Origin: Prado023 sp032123675
Lineage (GTDB): Bacteria > Actinomycetota > Actinomycetes > S36-B12 > CAIYMF01
Direction of reading: 5' to 3'
Assembly (NCBI GenBank): GCA_032123675.1
Contig: JAQBEX010000008.1
Coordinates: 1-5,493 of the forward strand
DNA length: 5,493 nt
Shown here: positions 1-5,323 of the stretch, in pieces
Layout: every line of letters starts with the position of its first letter
How positions within the stretch are numbered: position 1 is the stretch's first letter
Notes under the pieces: model-generated
The model's database searches: none
Seen by the model: the letters and a program-made list of their open reading frames with translations, nothing else
Told to the model about the DNA's origin: nothing
Program-made: the position numbers and the translations under genes

Positions 1-53
1 CTCGCTGCCTCGTGCCGCAATGCTACTCGTGGGTAACTTCGAAGGCGCGGCCC

Positions 54-85
54 GAAGGTCCCTTCTGGGGTCCCATGGGGCCTTC
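54..85 (+). other. Possible stem-loop in the region upstream of hemE
   Basis: Bases 54-62 (GAAGGTCCC) can pair with 77-85 (GGGGCCTTC), giving a 9-bp stem with one G-U pair and a 14-base loop. No U-tract follows, so it is not a classical intrinsic terminator. It could be the end of a gene lying left of the window, since an open frame entering from the edge stops at TAA 34-36, or a structure in the hemE leader. A TAnnnT hexamer (TAACTT, 34-39) could be a -10 element for hemE, but it has no convincing -35 partner. No gene is visible in bases 1-107 on either strand. In GC-rich DNA such pairing can be chance. Confidence 0.25.
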
Positions 86-107
86 CGCGGTCTGCGTTGC
101 GGCGGGA

Positions 108-1322
108 ATGGGGCACACCCGCGGTGGACGTGCGACGATTCGGCCCGTGATCTCGCCGGTGCCCGACGCAGCTGCTGACCGTCCGCCGGCAGGTGGGCCG
201 CTGGATCCCCAGCACCCCCTGGTGGCTGGCCGCACGTCGGACGCCGTGCTGCTGCGCGCTGCCCGCGGCCAGTCCGTGGCGCACACACCCGTGTGGTTCA
301 TGCGCCAGGCTGGGAGGTCGCTGCCCGAGTACCGAGCGCTGCGCGCGGGGACGACCATGCTCGCGGCCTGCTTCACCCCGGAACTGGTCGTGGAGATCAC
401 CGACCAGCCGGTCCGCCGGCATGGTGTCGACGCAGCGATCTTCTTCTCCGACATCGTCGTCCCGCTGCGGGCCCTCGGCGTGGACCTCGACATCGTGCCC
501 GGCGTCGGGCCGGTCGTGGCCGAGCCGATCCGGGACGCGTCCGGGCTGGCGCAGTTGCGCGACCTGACCGAGGCCGACGTGGCACCTGTCCTGGCGGCGG
601 TACGGATCCTGACGGGTCCGACCGGGCCCCTCGGCGGCACACCGTTGATCGGCTTCGCCGGGGCGCCGTTCACATTGGCCAGCTACCTGATCGAGGGTGG
701 GCCGAGCCGGGACCACGCCCGCACCAAGGCCCTGATGTACTCCGAGCCCTCGGTCTGGAATGACCTCGCTGACCGGTTGGCCCGGATCGCCGGGCAGTTC
801 CTGCGCCTGCAGGTCCTGGCCGGGGCCAGCGCCGTGCAGCTGTTCGACTCCTGGGCCGGTGCGCTGCCCGCTGCCGACTACGAGGCGCTGGTCCTGCCGC
901 ACGTGCGCACCGCCCTGTCGGCCATCGACGACCTGTCGCAGGCCCACGGCGTGCCGCGGACCCTGTTCGGCGTGGGCACCGGCGAGCTGCTCCAGACGAT
1001 GTCACGCGCGGGCTCGGAGGTCATGGGCGTGGACTTCCGGGTTCCCTTGGACGTCGCGGCCACCCGGGTGCGGCCGGGCGCTGCCCTTCAGGGCAACCTG
1101 GACCCCGCCGTCGTGCGGGCCGACCCAGCCGCGGTGCGAGCCCGGGTCGACGCAGTCCTGGCCGCAGCCGGTCGAAGCGGGCGCGGGCACATCTTCAACC
1201 TCGGGCACGGCGTGCTGCCCGACACGGATCCCGATGTGCTGACCCGGATCGTGGAACAGGTGCACGCCCATGGTCCAGCGCCGGCGGCCAACACGAATCC
1301 GCGGGTCCCGCCCACCCGGTGA
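108..1322 (+). CDS. hemE: Uroporphyrinogen decarboxylase (HemE)
   Basis: This cytosolic, cofactor-free enzyme removes four acetate carboxyls from uroporphyrinogen III to give coproporphyrinogen III, the branch point into haem synthesis. The signature PVWFMRQAGR lies at residues 61-70 and holds the two conserved arginines (R66, R70). The catalytic aspartate is D115 in FFSDIVVP. The conserved tyrosine is Y193 in ASYLIEGGPS, and the conserved histidine is H367 in NLGHGVLP. The match is end to end with the single-domain TIM-barrel family. The start is uncertain. ATG 108 gives 404 aa and has a poorly spaced GGCGGG just before it. GTG 147 (391 aa) gives an N-terminus about as long as in Streptomyces HemE. 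GTG 222 (366 aa) is nearest the usual family length. The N-terminal extension is low-complexity Pro/Ala/Arg-rich. First gene of an apparent hemE-hemY-hemQ operon, 24 bp before hemY. Confidence 0.96.
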   Translation: MGHTRGGRATIRPVISPVPDAAADRPPAGGPLDPQHPLVAGRTSDAVLLRAARGQSVAHTPVWFMRQAGRSLPEYRALRAGTTMLAACFTPELVVEITDQPVRRHGVDAAIFFSDIVVPLRALGVDLDIVPGVGPVVAEPIRDASGLAQLRDLTEADVAPVLAAVRILTGPTGPLGGTPLIGFAGAPFTLASYLIEGGPSRDHARTKALMYSEPSVWNDLADRLARIAGQFLRLQVLAGASAVQLFDSWAGALPAADYEALVLPHVRTALSAIDDLSQAHGVPRTLFGVGTGELLQTMSRAGSEVMGVDFRVPLDVAATRVRPGAALQGNLDPAVVRADPAAVRARVDAVLAAAGRSGRGHIFNLGHGVLPDTDPDVLTRIVEQVHAHGPAPAANTNPRVPPTR

Positions 1323-1346
1323 GGGCGGGGATGGCACAGTGGTCCT

Positions 1347-2858
1347 GTGAGCGCGAAGAGAACCTCCCGGAGGACGGGAGCCAGCAAAGGGCCAGCCCAA
1401 CCACCCTCGGAACCGGCACCGCGTCGACATGTCGTGATCGTCGGCGGCGGTATCACTGGATTGGCCGCCGCGTGGTACCTCGTTCGATCCCACCCCGAGA
1501 TCGAGGTCACTGTGCTCGAGGCCGCCGCCCATGTGGGCGGCAAGCTGTCGGTCAGTGAGGTCGCGGGGATAGCCGTCGACGAGGGTGCTGAGTCCTTCGT
1601 CGCCAGCCGGCCGGAGGCCCTGCGGCTTGCCCGCGAGGTGGGGCTGGAGACCGACCTGGTCACCCCTGTGCAGTTCAAGGCCTCGGTGCTCAGCCGGGGT
1701 CGGATCCGGGCCATGCCGCGGGGCCAGTTCATGGGCATCCCCACCGACCTCAGGTCGTTGGCCGCAAGTGATGTGCTCTCGCTCGGCGGGGTCATGCGGG
1801 TGCCGCTGGACCGGGTCATCGCGCCCACACCCCTGGGTGAGGACGTGTCCGTCGGACAGTTCATCTCGGCTCGCGTCGGCCGGGAGGTGGTCGATCGCCT
1901 GGTGGAACCGCTGCTCGGTGGCGTCTACGCCGGACGCGCCGACGCCCTGTCGATGCAGGCCACCATGCCCGCGCTCTTCCGGGAGCTGCACCACGACCGC
2001 TCGCTGCTCAGCAGCACCCGCCGCGTGGCCGGCGGCGGCATGGAAGCAGCCGGAGCCCGCAAGGGCCTGCCCTTCCGAGGCGTGGTCGGCGGCGTGGGTC
2101 GGGTGCCCGGCGCGATGGCCGCCGCCCTGGTCGGCAGCGGCGTGCAGATCCGAACCCGCACCACCGTCCGCGGACTTGCTCCCGTTGAGGACGGCTGGCT
2201 GATCGAGGTGGGTCCGGCCTCCGCGCCTGAACGGCTCCACGCCGACGGTGTGATCGTGGCCACGCCAGCCGCGCCGGCCGCGCGGCTGCTGGCCGATGTT
2301 GCGCCCAGCGTCGCGATGGAGCTGTCGGGGATCGAGGCTGCGAGCGTCGCCACGATCGCCCTGGCCTACCGCGCCGGGGACGTGCGCGCCCGGTTGACCG
2401 GCTCGGGGCTGCTGATCCCGCCGATCGAGGGCCGGGTGGTCAAGGCCGTGACGTATCTGGACCGGAAGTGGGGTTGGCTCAGCGATGCTGCCGAGCGCGA
2501 GGGACTGCGCCTGCTGCGGGTGTCCATCGGACGGTTCGGCGAGGCAGAGGCGCTGCAGCGCTCCGATGAGGAGTTGGTGGCGATTGCGCGGATCGACCTG
2601 GCTCAAGTCCTGGGCATCGAGGGTGTGCCCGTCGACGCGCGGGTGACCCGCTGGGGCGGCGCGCTGCCGCAGTACGCCGTCGGCCACCGGGCACGGATGG
2701 CGCGGATCACCCGCGCCCTGGTCGAGCACCCTCGGCTGGCGGTGTGCGGGGCGTCCTACGACGGTGTCGGAGTCGCAGCGTGTGTCGGCTCGGCATACGA
2801 GGCATCCGGGCGAGTGGCCAACGCCCTGTCCCAGGAGCAGATGGCCCACCATGGCTGA
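1347..2858 (+). CDS. hemY: FAD-dependent coproporphyrinogen III / protoporphyrinogen oxidase (HemY/HemG/CgoX)
   Basis: This flavoenzyme oxidises the porphyrinogen ring by six electrons using O2 and releases H2O2. In Gram-positive bacteria with HemQ the physiological substrate is coproporphyrinogen III (name cgoX). The 503-aa product opens with a basic, Pro-rich stretch of about 27 residues, then an FAD-binding Rossmann motif (VIVGGGITGL, residues 30-39) with the ribose-binding acidic residue E58. The downstream motif VGGKLS (63-68), the C-terminal PQYAVGH (441-447) and the FAD-closing YDGVGVAACVGSAYEAS (471-487) are typical of the HemG/HemY family. Length is slightly above the usual 450-490 aa because of the N-terminal tail. 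GTG 1347 is the only good start: the hemE stop lies in the same frame at 1320-1322, and no other start codon occurs before the Rossmann fold. No clear Shine-Dalgarno is seen, so translation may depend on coupling to hemE. The oxidase function is secure; substrate preference is inferred from the hemQ neighbour. Confidence 0.95.
   Translation: MSAKRTSRRTGASKGPAQPPSEPAPRRHVVIVGGGITGLAAAWYLVRSHPEIEVTVLEAAAHVGGKLSVSEVAGIAVDEGAESFVASRPEALRLAREVGLETDLVTPVQFKASVLSRGRIRAMPRGQFMGIPTDLRSLAASDVLSLGGVMRVPLDRVIAPTPLGEDVSVGQFISARVGREVVDRLVEPLLGGVYAGRADALSMQATMPALFRELHHDRSLLSSTRRVAGGGMEAAGARKGLPFRGVVGGVGRVPGAMAAALVGSGVQIRTRTTVRGLAPVEDGWLIEVGPASAPERLHADGVIVATPAAPAARLLADVAPSVAMELSGIEAASVATIALAYRAGDVRARLTGSGLLIPPIEGRVVKAVTYLDRKWGWLSDAAEREGLRLLRVSIGRFGEAEALQRSDEELVAIARIDLAQVLGIEGVPVDARVTRWGGALPQYAVGHRARMARITRALVEHPRLAVCGASYDGVGVAACVGSAYEASGRVANALSQEQMAHHG
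2833..2837 (+). promoter_or_regulatory. Candidate Shine-Dalgarno for hemQ, inside hemY
   Basis: AGGAG lies in the last codons of hemY, 13 bases before the hemQ ATG at 2851. That is longer than the usual 5-9 bases. An ATG at 2841 sits much closer but is in the hemY frame. The 8-bp overlap (ATGGCTGA) makes translational coupling the more likely way hemQ is expressed. Confidence 0.4.
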
Positions 2859-3561
2859 GCCGGGGACCGCCGGGAAGCGCCCCGGCCAGGGCAAGGCAGC
2901 CAAGGACCTCAACGAGCAGATCCGCTACACCATGTGGTCGGTGTATCGGGCGGTCCCCGGGGCGCCGACGCCCCGCGGGACGCTGGCTGACGTGGTGGCG
3001 CGCGCAGCGGAGCAGGATGTGGTGCTGCGCGGCGCGTACGACGTGGGTGGCCTGCGCGCCGACGCCGACGTGATGCTGTGGTGGCACGGCCCGTCGGCTG
3101 AAGCCCTGCAGGAGGCGTATCGGGGTGTGGCCGACGCCGCCGGACCACGGCTGGCATCAGTGTGGTCGCAGATGGCGCTGCACCGACCTGCGGAGTTCAA
3201 CCGCTCGCACGTTCCAGCCTTCATGGCCGACGAGCACGCACGCGACTGGGTGTGCGTCTATCCCTTCGTGCGCTCCTACGAGTGGTACCTGCTCGAGGAG
3301 TCCGAGCGGCGCGCCATGCTGGTCGAGCACGGCCAGATGGGCCGCGACTACCCCGACGTCCGGGCCAACACGGTGGCTGCATTCGCTCTGGGCGACTACG
3401 AGTGGATGCTCGCCTTCGAGGCCGACGAGCTGCACCGCATCGTGGACCTCATGCGGCACCTGCGCGGCTCAAGCGCGCGCCGCCACGTCCGCGAGGAGCT
3501 GCCCTTCTACACCGGGCATCGGGTATCGATCGAATCAGTTGACGCCCTGCTGCGCGGCTGA
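2851..3561 (+). CDS. hemQ: Coproheme decarboxylase (HemQ/ChdC), chlorite dismutase-like
   Basis: This enzyme converts iron-coproporphyrin III (coproheme) to haem b by two oxidative decarboxylations that use H2O2. The 236-aa length fits the actinobacterial chlorite-dismutase-like family. Three key residues are visible: H120 in SHVPAF, the catalytic tyrosine Y137 in YPFVRSYEWYLL, and the proximal haem-ligand histidine H160 in EHGQMGRDYP. Their spacing (17 and 23 residues) equals that of H118/Y135/H158 as I recall them for Corynebacterium diphtheriae ChdC, which marks this as a decarboxylase of the actinobacterial type rather than a true chlorite dismutase. The conserved GDYEWMLAFE and HLRGSSARRHV segments follow. 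ATG 2851 was chosen because MAEPG...KDLNEQIRYTMWSV is the natural N-terminus; an in-frame GTG at 2764 would read deep into hemY in another frame. The last 8 bases of hemY overlap the start, so expression is probably coupled. The ferrochelatase that makes its substrate is not in the window. Confidence 0.96.
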   Translation: MAEPGTAGKRPGQGKAAKDLNEQIRYTMWSVYRAVPGAPTPRGTLADVVARAAEQDVVLRGAYDVGGLRADADVMLWWHGPSAEALQEAYRGVADAAGPRLASVWSQMALHRPAEFNRSHVPAFMADEHARDWVCVYPFVRSYEWYLLEESERRAMLVEHGQMGRDYPDVRANTVAAFALGDYEWMLAFEADELHRIVDLMRHLRGSSARRHVREELPFYTGHRVSIESVDALLRG

Positions 3562-3593
3562 GTCGATGCAGCTCGTCGAGCACGCCACTGCCT

Positions 3594-3629
3594 CAGACCC
3601 GGCGCCAGCGCGCTGGCTGTGGGCGTCTG
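3594..3629. terminator. Candidate bidirectional stem-loop between convergent hemQ and msrB
   Basis: The only non-coding DNA between hemQ (stop 3561) and msrB (stop 3652) is 90 bp. It holds a perfect 14-bp palindrome, GCCAGCGCGCTGGC (3604-3617), which as RNA forms a 5-bp stem with a CGCG loop. It is flanked by an outer stem, CAGAC (3594-3598) with GTCTG (3625-3629). The position between two converging genes suits a shared terminator. There is no U-tract on either side, which is common for actinobacterial terminator candidates but leaves the call weak. Confidence 0.35.
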
Positions 3630-3651
3630 GCAGGTCCTCCGAGGTCGAGCC

Positions 3652-4098
3652 TCAGGCTGATGCCCCGGGTGTCATCTTCAGGCTGATCGAGTTGATGCAG
3701 TAGCGAAGGTCGGTCGGCGTCCCGTAGCCCTCGCCCTCGAAGACGTGTCCGAGGTGGGACCCGCATGACGCGCACCGGACCTCCGTGCGCTTCATCCCCA
3801 TCGACGTGTCCTCGATCTCAATGATCGACTCACCTGCCAGGGGGGAGAAGAACGACGGCCACCCGCAGTGCGAGTCGAACTTGGTCTCGCTGCGGAACAG
3901 CTCCGCGTCACAGGCCCGGCACGAGTAGACCCCGACGTCCCTGGTGTCGGTGAACTCACCAACGAACGGGCGCTCAGTGCCGCCCTCACGCAGCACCTTG
4001 CGCTCGTCGGGGCTCAGGCGCGCGGCCCACTCGTCCTCGCTGAGCGAGACCGCGTAGGGGGAGCCGTCCGGACGGGTGGGGGAGACGTGATGACCCAT
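3652..4098 (-). CDS. msrB: Peptide-methionine (R)-S-oxide reductase (MsrB)
   Basis: This cytosolic repair enzyme reduces the R-epimer of methionine sulfoxide in proteins, normally with thioredoxin as electron donor. The 148-aa product is a complete SelR domain. Zinc ligands are the two CxxC pairs, C60/C63 (CRAC) and C109/C112 (CASC). The catalytic cysteine is C134 in RYCIN, the RxCxN signature. The likely resolving cysteine is C78 in SHCGWPSFF, and GHVFEGEGYGTPTD (117-130) is the conserved active-site loop. It uses cysteine, not selenocysteine. No Shine-Dalgarno precedes the ATG; a TACCGT -10-like hexamer ends 6 bases before it, consistent with a leaderless transcript. It converges on hemQ and diverges from the polymerase-domain gene. 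In Mycobacterium tuberculosis, msrB (Rv2674) also lies close to the hemE-hemY-hemQ cluster, so the association is conserved and not accidental. The link to oxidative stress from haem synthesis is inference. Confidence 0.96.
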   Translation of the reverse strand: MGHHVSPTRPDGSPYAVSLSEDEWAARLSPDERKVLREGGTERPFVGEFTDTRDVGVYSCRACDAELFRSETKFDSHCGWPSFFSPLAGESIIEIEDTSMGMKRTEVRCASCGSHLGHVFEGEGYGTPTDLRYCINSISLKMTPGASA

Positions 4099-4104
4099 GC
4101 ATCA

Positions 4105-4110
4105 ACGGTA
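4105..4110 (-). promoter_or_regulatory. Candidate -10 element for leaderless msrB transcript
   Basis: On the minus strand TACCGT (TAnnnT type) ends 6 bases before the msrB ATG, so transcription would begin at or next to the A of the start codon. This matches the known spacing of leaderless genes in actinobacteria, and no ribosome-binding site competes with that reading. No good -35 hexamer is seen. The octamer TACCGTTG is identical to that of the divergent gene. Confidence 0.5.
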
Positions 4111-4169
4111 AGCGCAAGGGCCGCCACGCGAAACCGCAGCGACACAGGGCGTGCGCGGTCGGTGCGGGC

Positions 4170-4175
4170 TACCGT
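4170..4175 (+). promoter_or_regulatory. Candidate -10 element for leaderless polymerase-domain gene
   Basis: TACCGT sits 7 bases before GTG 4183, placing the transcription start at the G of the start codon. There is no Shine-Dalgarno upstream of that GTG, and no recognisable -35. It is the inverted partner of the same octamer (TACCGTTG) in front of msrB, about 60 bp away. The element also helps choose GTG 4183 over in-frame upstream starts. Confidence 0.5.
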
Positions 4176-4182
4176 TGCACGG

Positions 4183-5256
4183 GTGGCCAGGAATGAGTTC
4201 GGGGCGCCGCTGATCCGCGAGGTCGACGGCCACGAGATCCGCGTCTCCAACCCGACGAAGCCGTACTTCCCCGCAGCGACCGGCGGCGCCGTGACCAAGC
4301 TGGAGGTGATCGACTACTACACCGCAGTCGGGGACGCGATGATCACCGCGGTGCGGGACCGGCCGACGACCTTGGAGCGTTGGCCCGGGGGAGTGGTCCC
4401 CGGAGCGCGGCTGAGCACTCGCGAGGGCTTCAAGGGCGCGGCGTTCTACCAGAAGCGCGTGCCGACAGGTGCCCCCGAGTGGGTGCGCACGGCGCGCATC
4501 GCATTCCCCTCAGGTCGGACCGCCGATGAGGTGTGCCCGCACTCGCCGGCAACGATCGTGTGGGCCGCTCAGCTGGGGACGATCACGTTCCACCCCTGGC
4601 CGGTCCGGGCCGAGGACGTGGACCATCCCGACGAGCTGCGCATCGACCTCGATCCACAGCCCGGCACCACGTTCTACGACGCTGTGGACGTCGCCGGCGA
4701 GCTCCATGGCCTGCTCGAGGAGCTGGGCTGGGTCGGCTTCCCGAAGACGACCGGGGGCGGCGGCGTGCACGTGTACGTCCGGATCCGGCCGGAGTGGACG
4801 TTCACGCAGGTGCGCCACGCCGCCATCGCGATCGGCCGGGAGCTGGAGCGCCGCATGCCCGGGCGGGTGACGACGAGGTGGTGGAAGGAGGAGCGCGGCC
4901 AGACGGTGTTCGTCGACTACAACCAGAACGCGCGCGACCGCACGATCCGCTCGGCGTGGTCGCTGCGCGCGGTTGCCGAGGCGACGGTGTCCACGCCCGT
5001 GACGTGGGCGGAGCTGGGCGAGCTCGACCCGATGGACCTCACGCTGCACACGGTCCCCGCGCGGCTGGCCGAGCAGGGCGATCCGCATGCCGCGATCGAT
5101 GCGGTGGCCCACGACCTGGCACCAGTGCTGCAGTGGTACGAGCGCGACATCCGTGACGACGGTCTCGACGACATGCCCTATCCACCCGACTACCCGAAGA
5201 TGTCGGGCGAGCCCAAACGGGTCCAACCGAGCCGGGACGCGGACCGCACCTCGTAG
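4183..5256 (+). CDS. Stand-alone LigD-type DNA polymerase/primase domain protein
   Basis: A 357-aa protein made only of the LigD polymerase domain (archaeo-eukaryotic primase superfamily). Relatives extend or fill in DNA and RNA ends during double-strand break repair by end joining or excision repair. Visible family landmarks are SNPTKPYFP (22-30), YYTAVGDAM (45-53), the WAAQLGTITFHPW segment with conserved H137, the metal-binding pair D155 and D157 in LRIDLDPQPG, the nucleotide-binding TTGGGGVHVYV with H196 (189-199), and the third acidic residue D245 in VFVDYNQN. All three catalytic carboxylates are present, so it should be active. There is no ligase or phosphoesterase domain, and no ku gene in the window. 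Size and architecture match mycobacterial solo enzymes such as Rv3730c (PolD1/Prim-PolC type) rather than full LigD. GTG 4183 fits a leaderless start. ATG 4090 in the same frame would overlap msrB and add an unconserved-looking Arg/Thr/Ala-rich tail. The stop lies in a tandem repeat. Confidence 0.9.
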   Translation: MARNEFGAPLIREVDGHEIRVSNPTKPYFPAATGGAVTKLEVIDYYTAVGDAMITAVRDRPTTLERWPGGVVPGARLSTREGFKGAAFYQKRVPTGAPEWVRTARIAFPSGRTADEVCPHSPATIVWAAQLGTITFHPWPVRAEDVDHPDELRIDLDPQPGTTFYDAVDVAGELHGLLEELGWVGFPKTTGGGGVHVYVRIRPEWTFTQVRHAAIAIGRELERRMPGRVTTRWWKEERGQTVFVDYNQNARDRTIRSAWSLRAVAEATVSTPVTWAELGELDPMDLTLHTVPARLAEQGDPHAAIDAVAHDLAPVLQWYERDIRDDGLDDMPYPPDYPKMSGEPKRVQPSRDADRTS

Positions 5257-5323
5257 GACCCGGGGCGGGTTCGAGCGCGGACCGCCCCTCGTAGGACCCG
5301 GGGCGGGTTCGAGCGCGGACCGC
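5238..5323 (+). repeat. 38-bp tandem repeat, about 2.3 copies, spanning a stop codon
   Basis: Unit 1 is 5238-5275 and unit 2 is 5276-5313. A partial third copy of 10 bases (CGCGGACCGC) occupies 5314-5323. The two full units differ at one base only (A5248 against C5286). Unit 1 contains the last six sense codons' end and the TAG stop (5254-5256) of the polymerase-domain gene, so unit 2 repeats the coding end, stop and early 3' region. Each unit holds a short dyad (GCGGACCGC) and CCCGGGG. Near-identity suggests a recent duplication, possibly a locus of variable copy number. An assembly artefact cannot be excluded. Confidence 0.9.
5262..5288 (+). terminator. Possible stem-loop after the polymerase-domain gene
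   Basis: GGGGCGG (5262-5268) pairs perfectly with CCGCCCC (5282-5288), giving a 7-bp all-GC stem with a 13-base loop, six bases after the stop codon. It forms across the junction of repeat units 1 and 2 and needs the C at 5286 that distinguishes unit 2, so it does not recur in the next unit. No U-tract follows. It is plausible as a terminator only by position and stem strength. Confidence 0.25.

Noticed and set aside
23..76. Start of a divergent gene on the minus strand at the left edge
   Set aside because: The ATG at 76 reads only 17 codons before TAG, and no other start on that strand leads out of the window.
2764..2850. GTG 2764 as an earlier hemQ start
   Set aside because: It would overlap 95 bases of hemY in another frame and encodes an unrelated Arg/Pro-rich tail. 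ATG 2851 begins at a natural N-terminus and overlaps hemY by only 8 bases.
1002..2912. Very long open frame on the minus strand opposite hemE, hemY and the start of hemQ
   Set aside because: It is antisense to genes with clear family motifs, and its translation (His/Gln/Gly/Arg-rich) shows no recognisable domain. Long antisense frames are expected in DNA this rich in GC.
3868..4182. In-frame upstream extension of the polymerase-domain gene, including ATG 4090
   Set aside because: It runs antisense through msrB, adds no recognisable family sequence, and GTG 4183 has a well-placed leaderless -10 element.
5261..5285. T-arm-like GGTTCGAG in the tandem repeat, suggesting a tRNA 3' end or attachment site
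   Set aside because: The flanking bases do not form a five-pair T-stem, and no acceptor, D or anticodon arm is visible nearby. It is better explained as part of the 38-bp repeat.
5238..5323. CRISPR-like array
   Set aside because: The units are directly adjacent with no spacers and only about 2.3 copies, so it is a simple tandem repeat.
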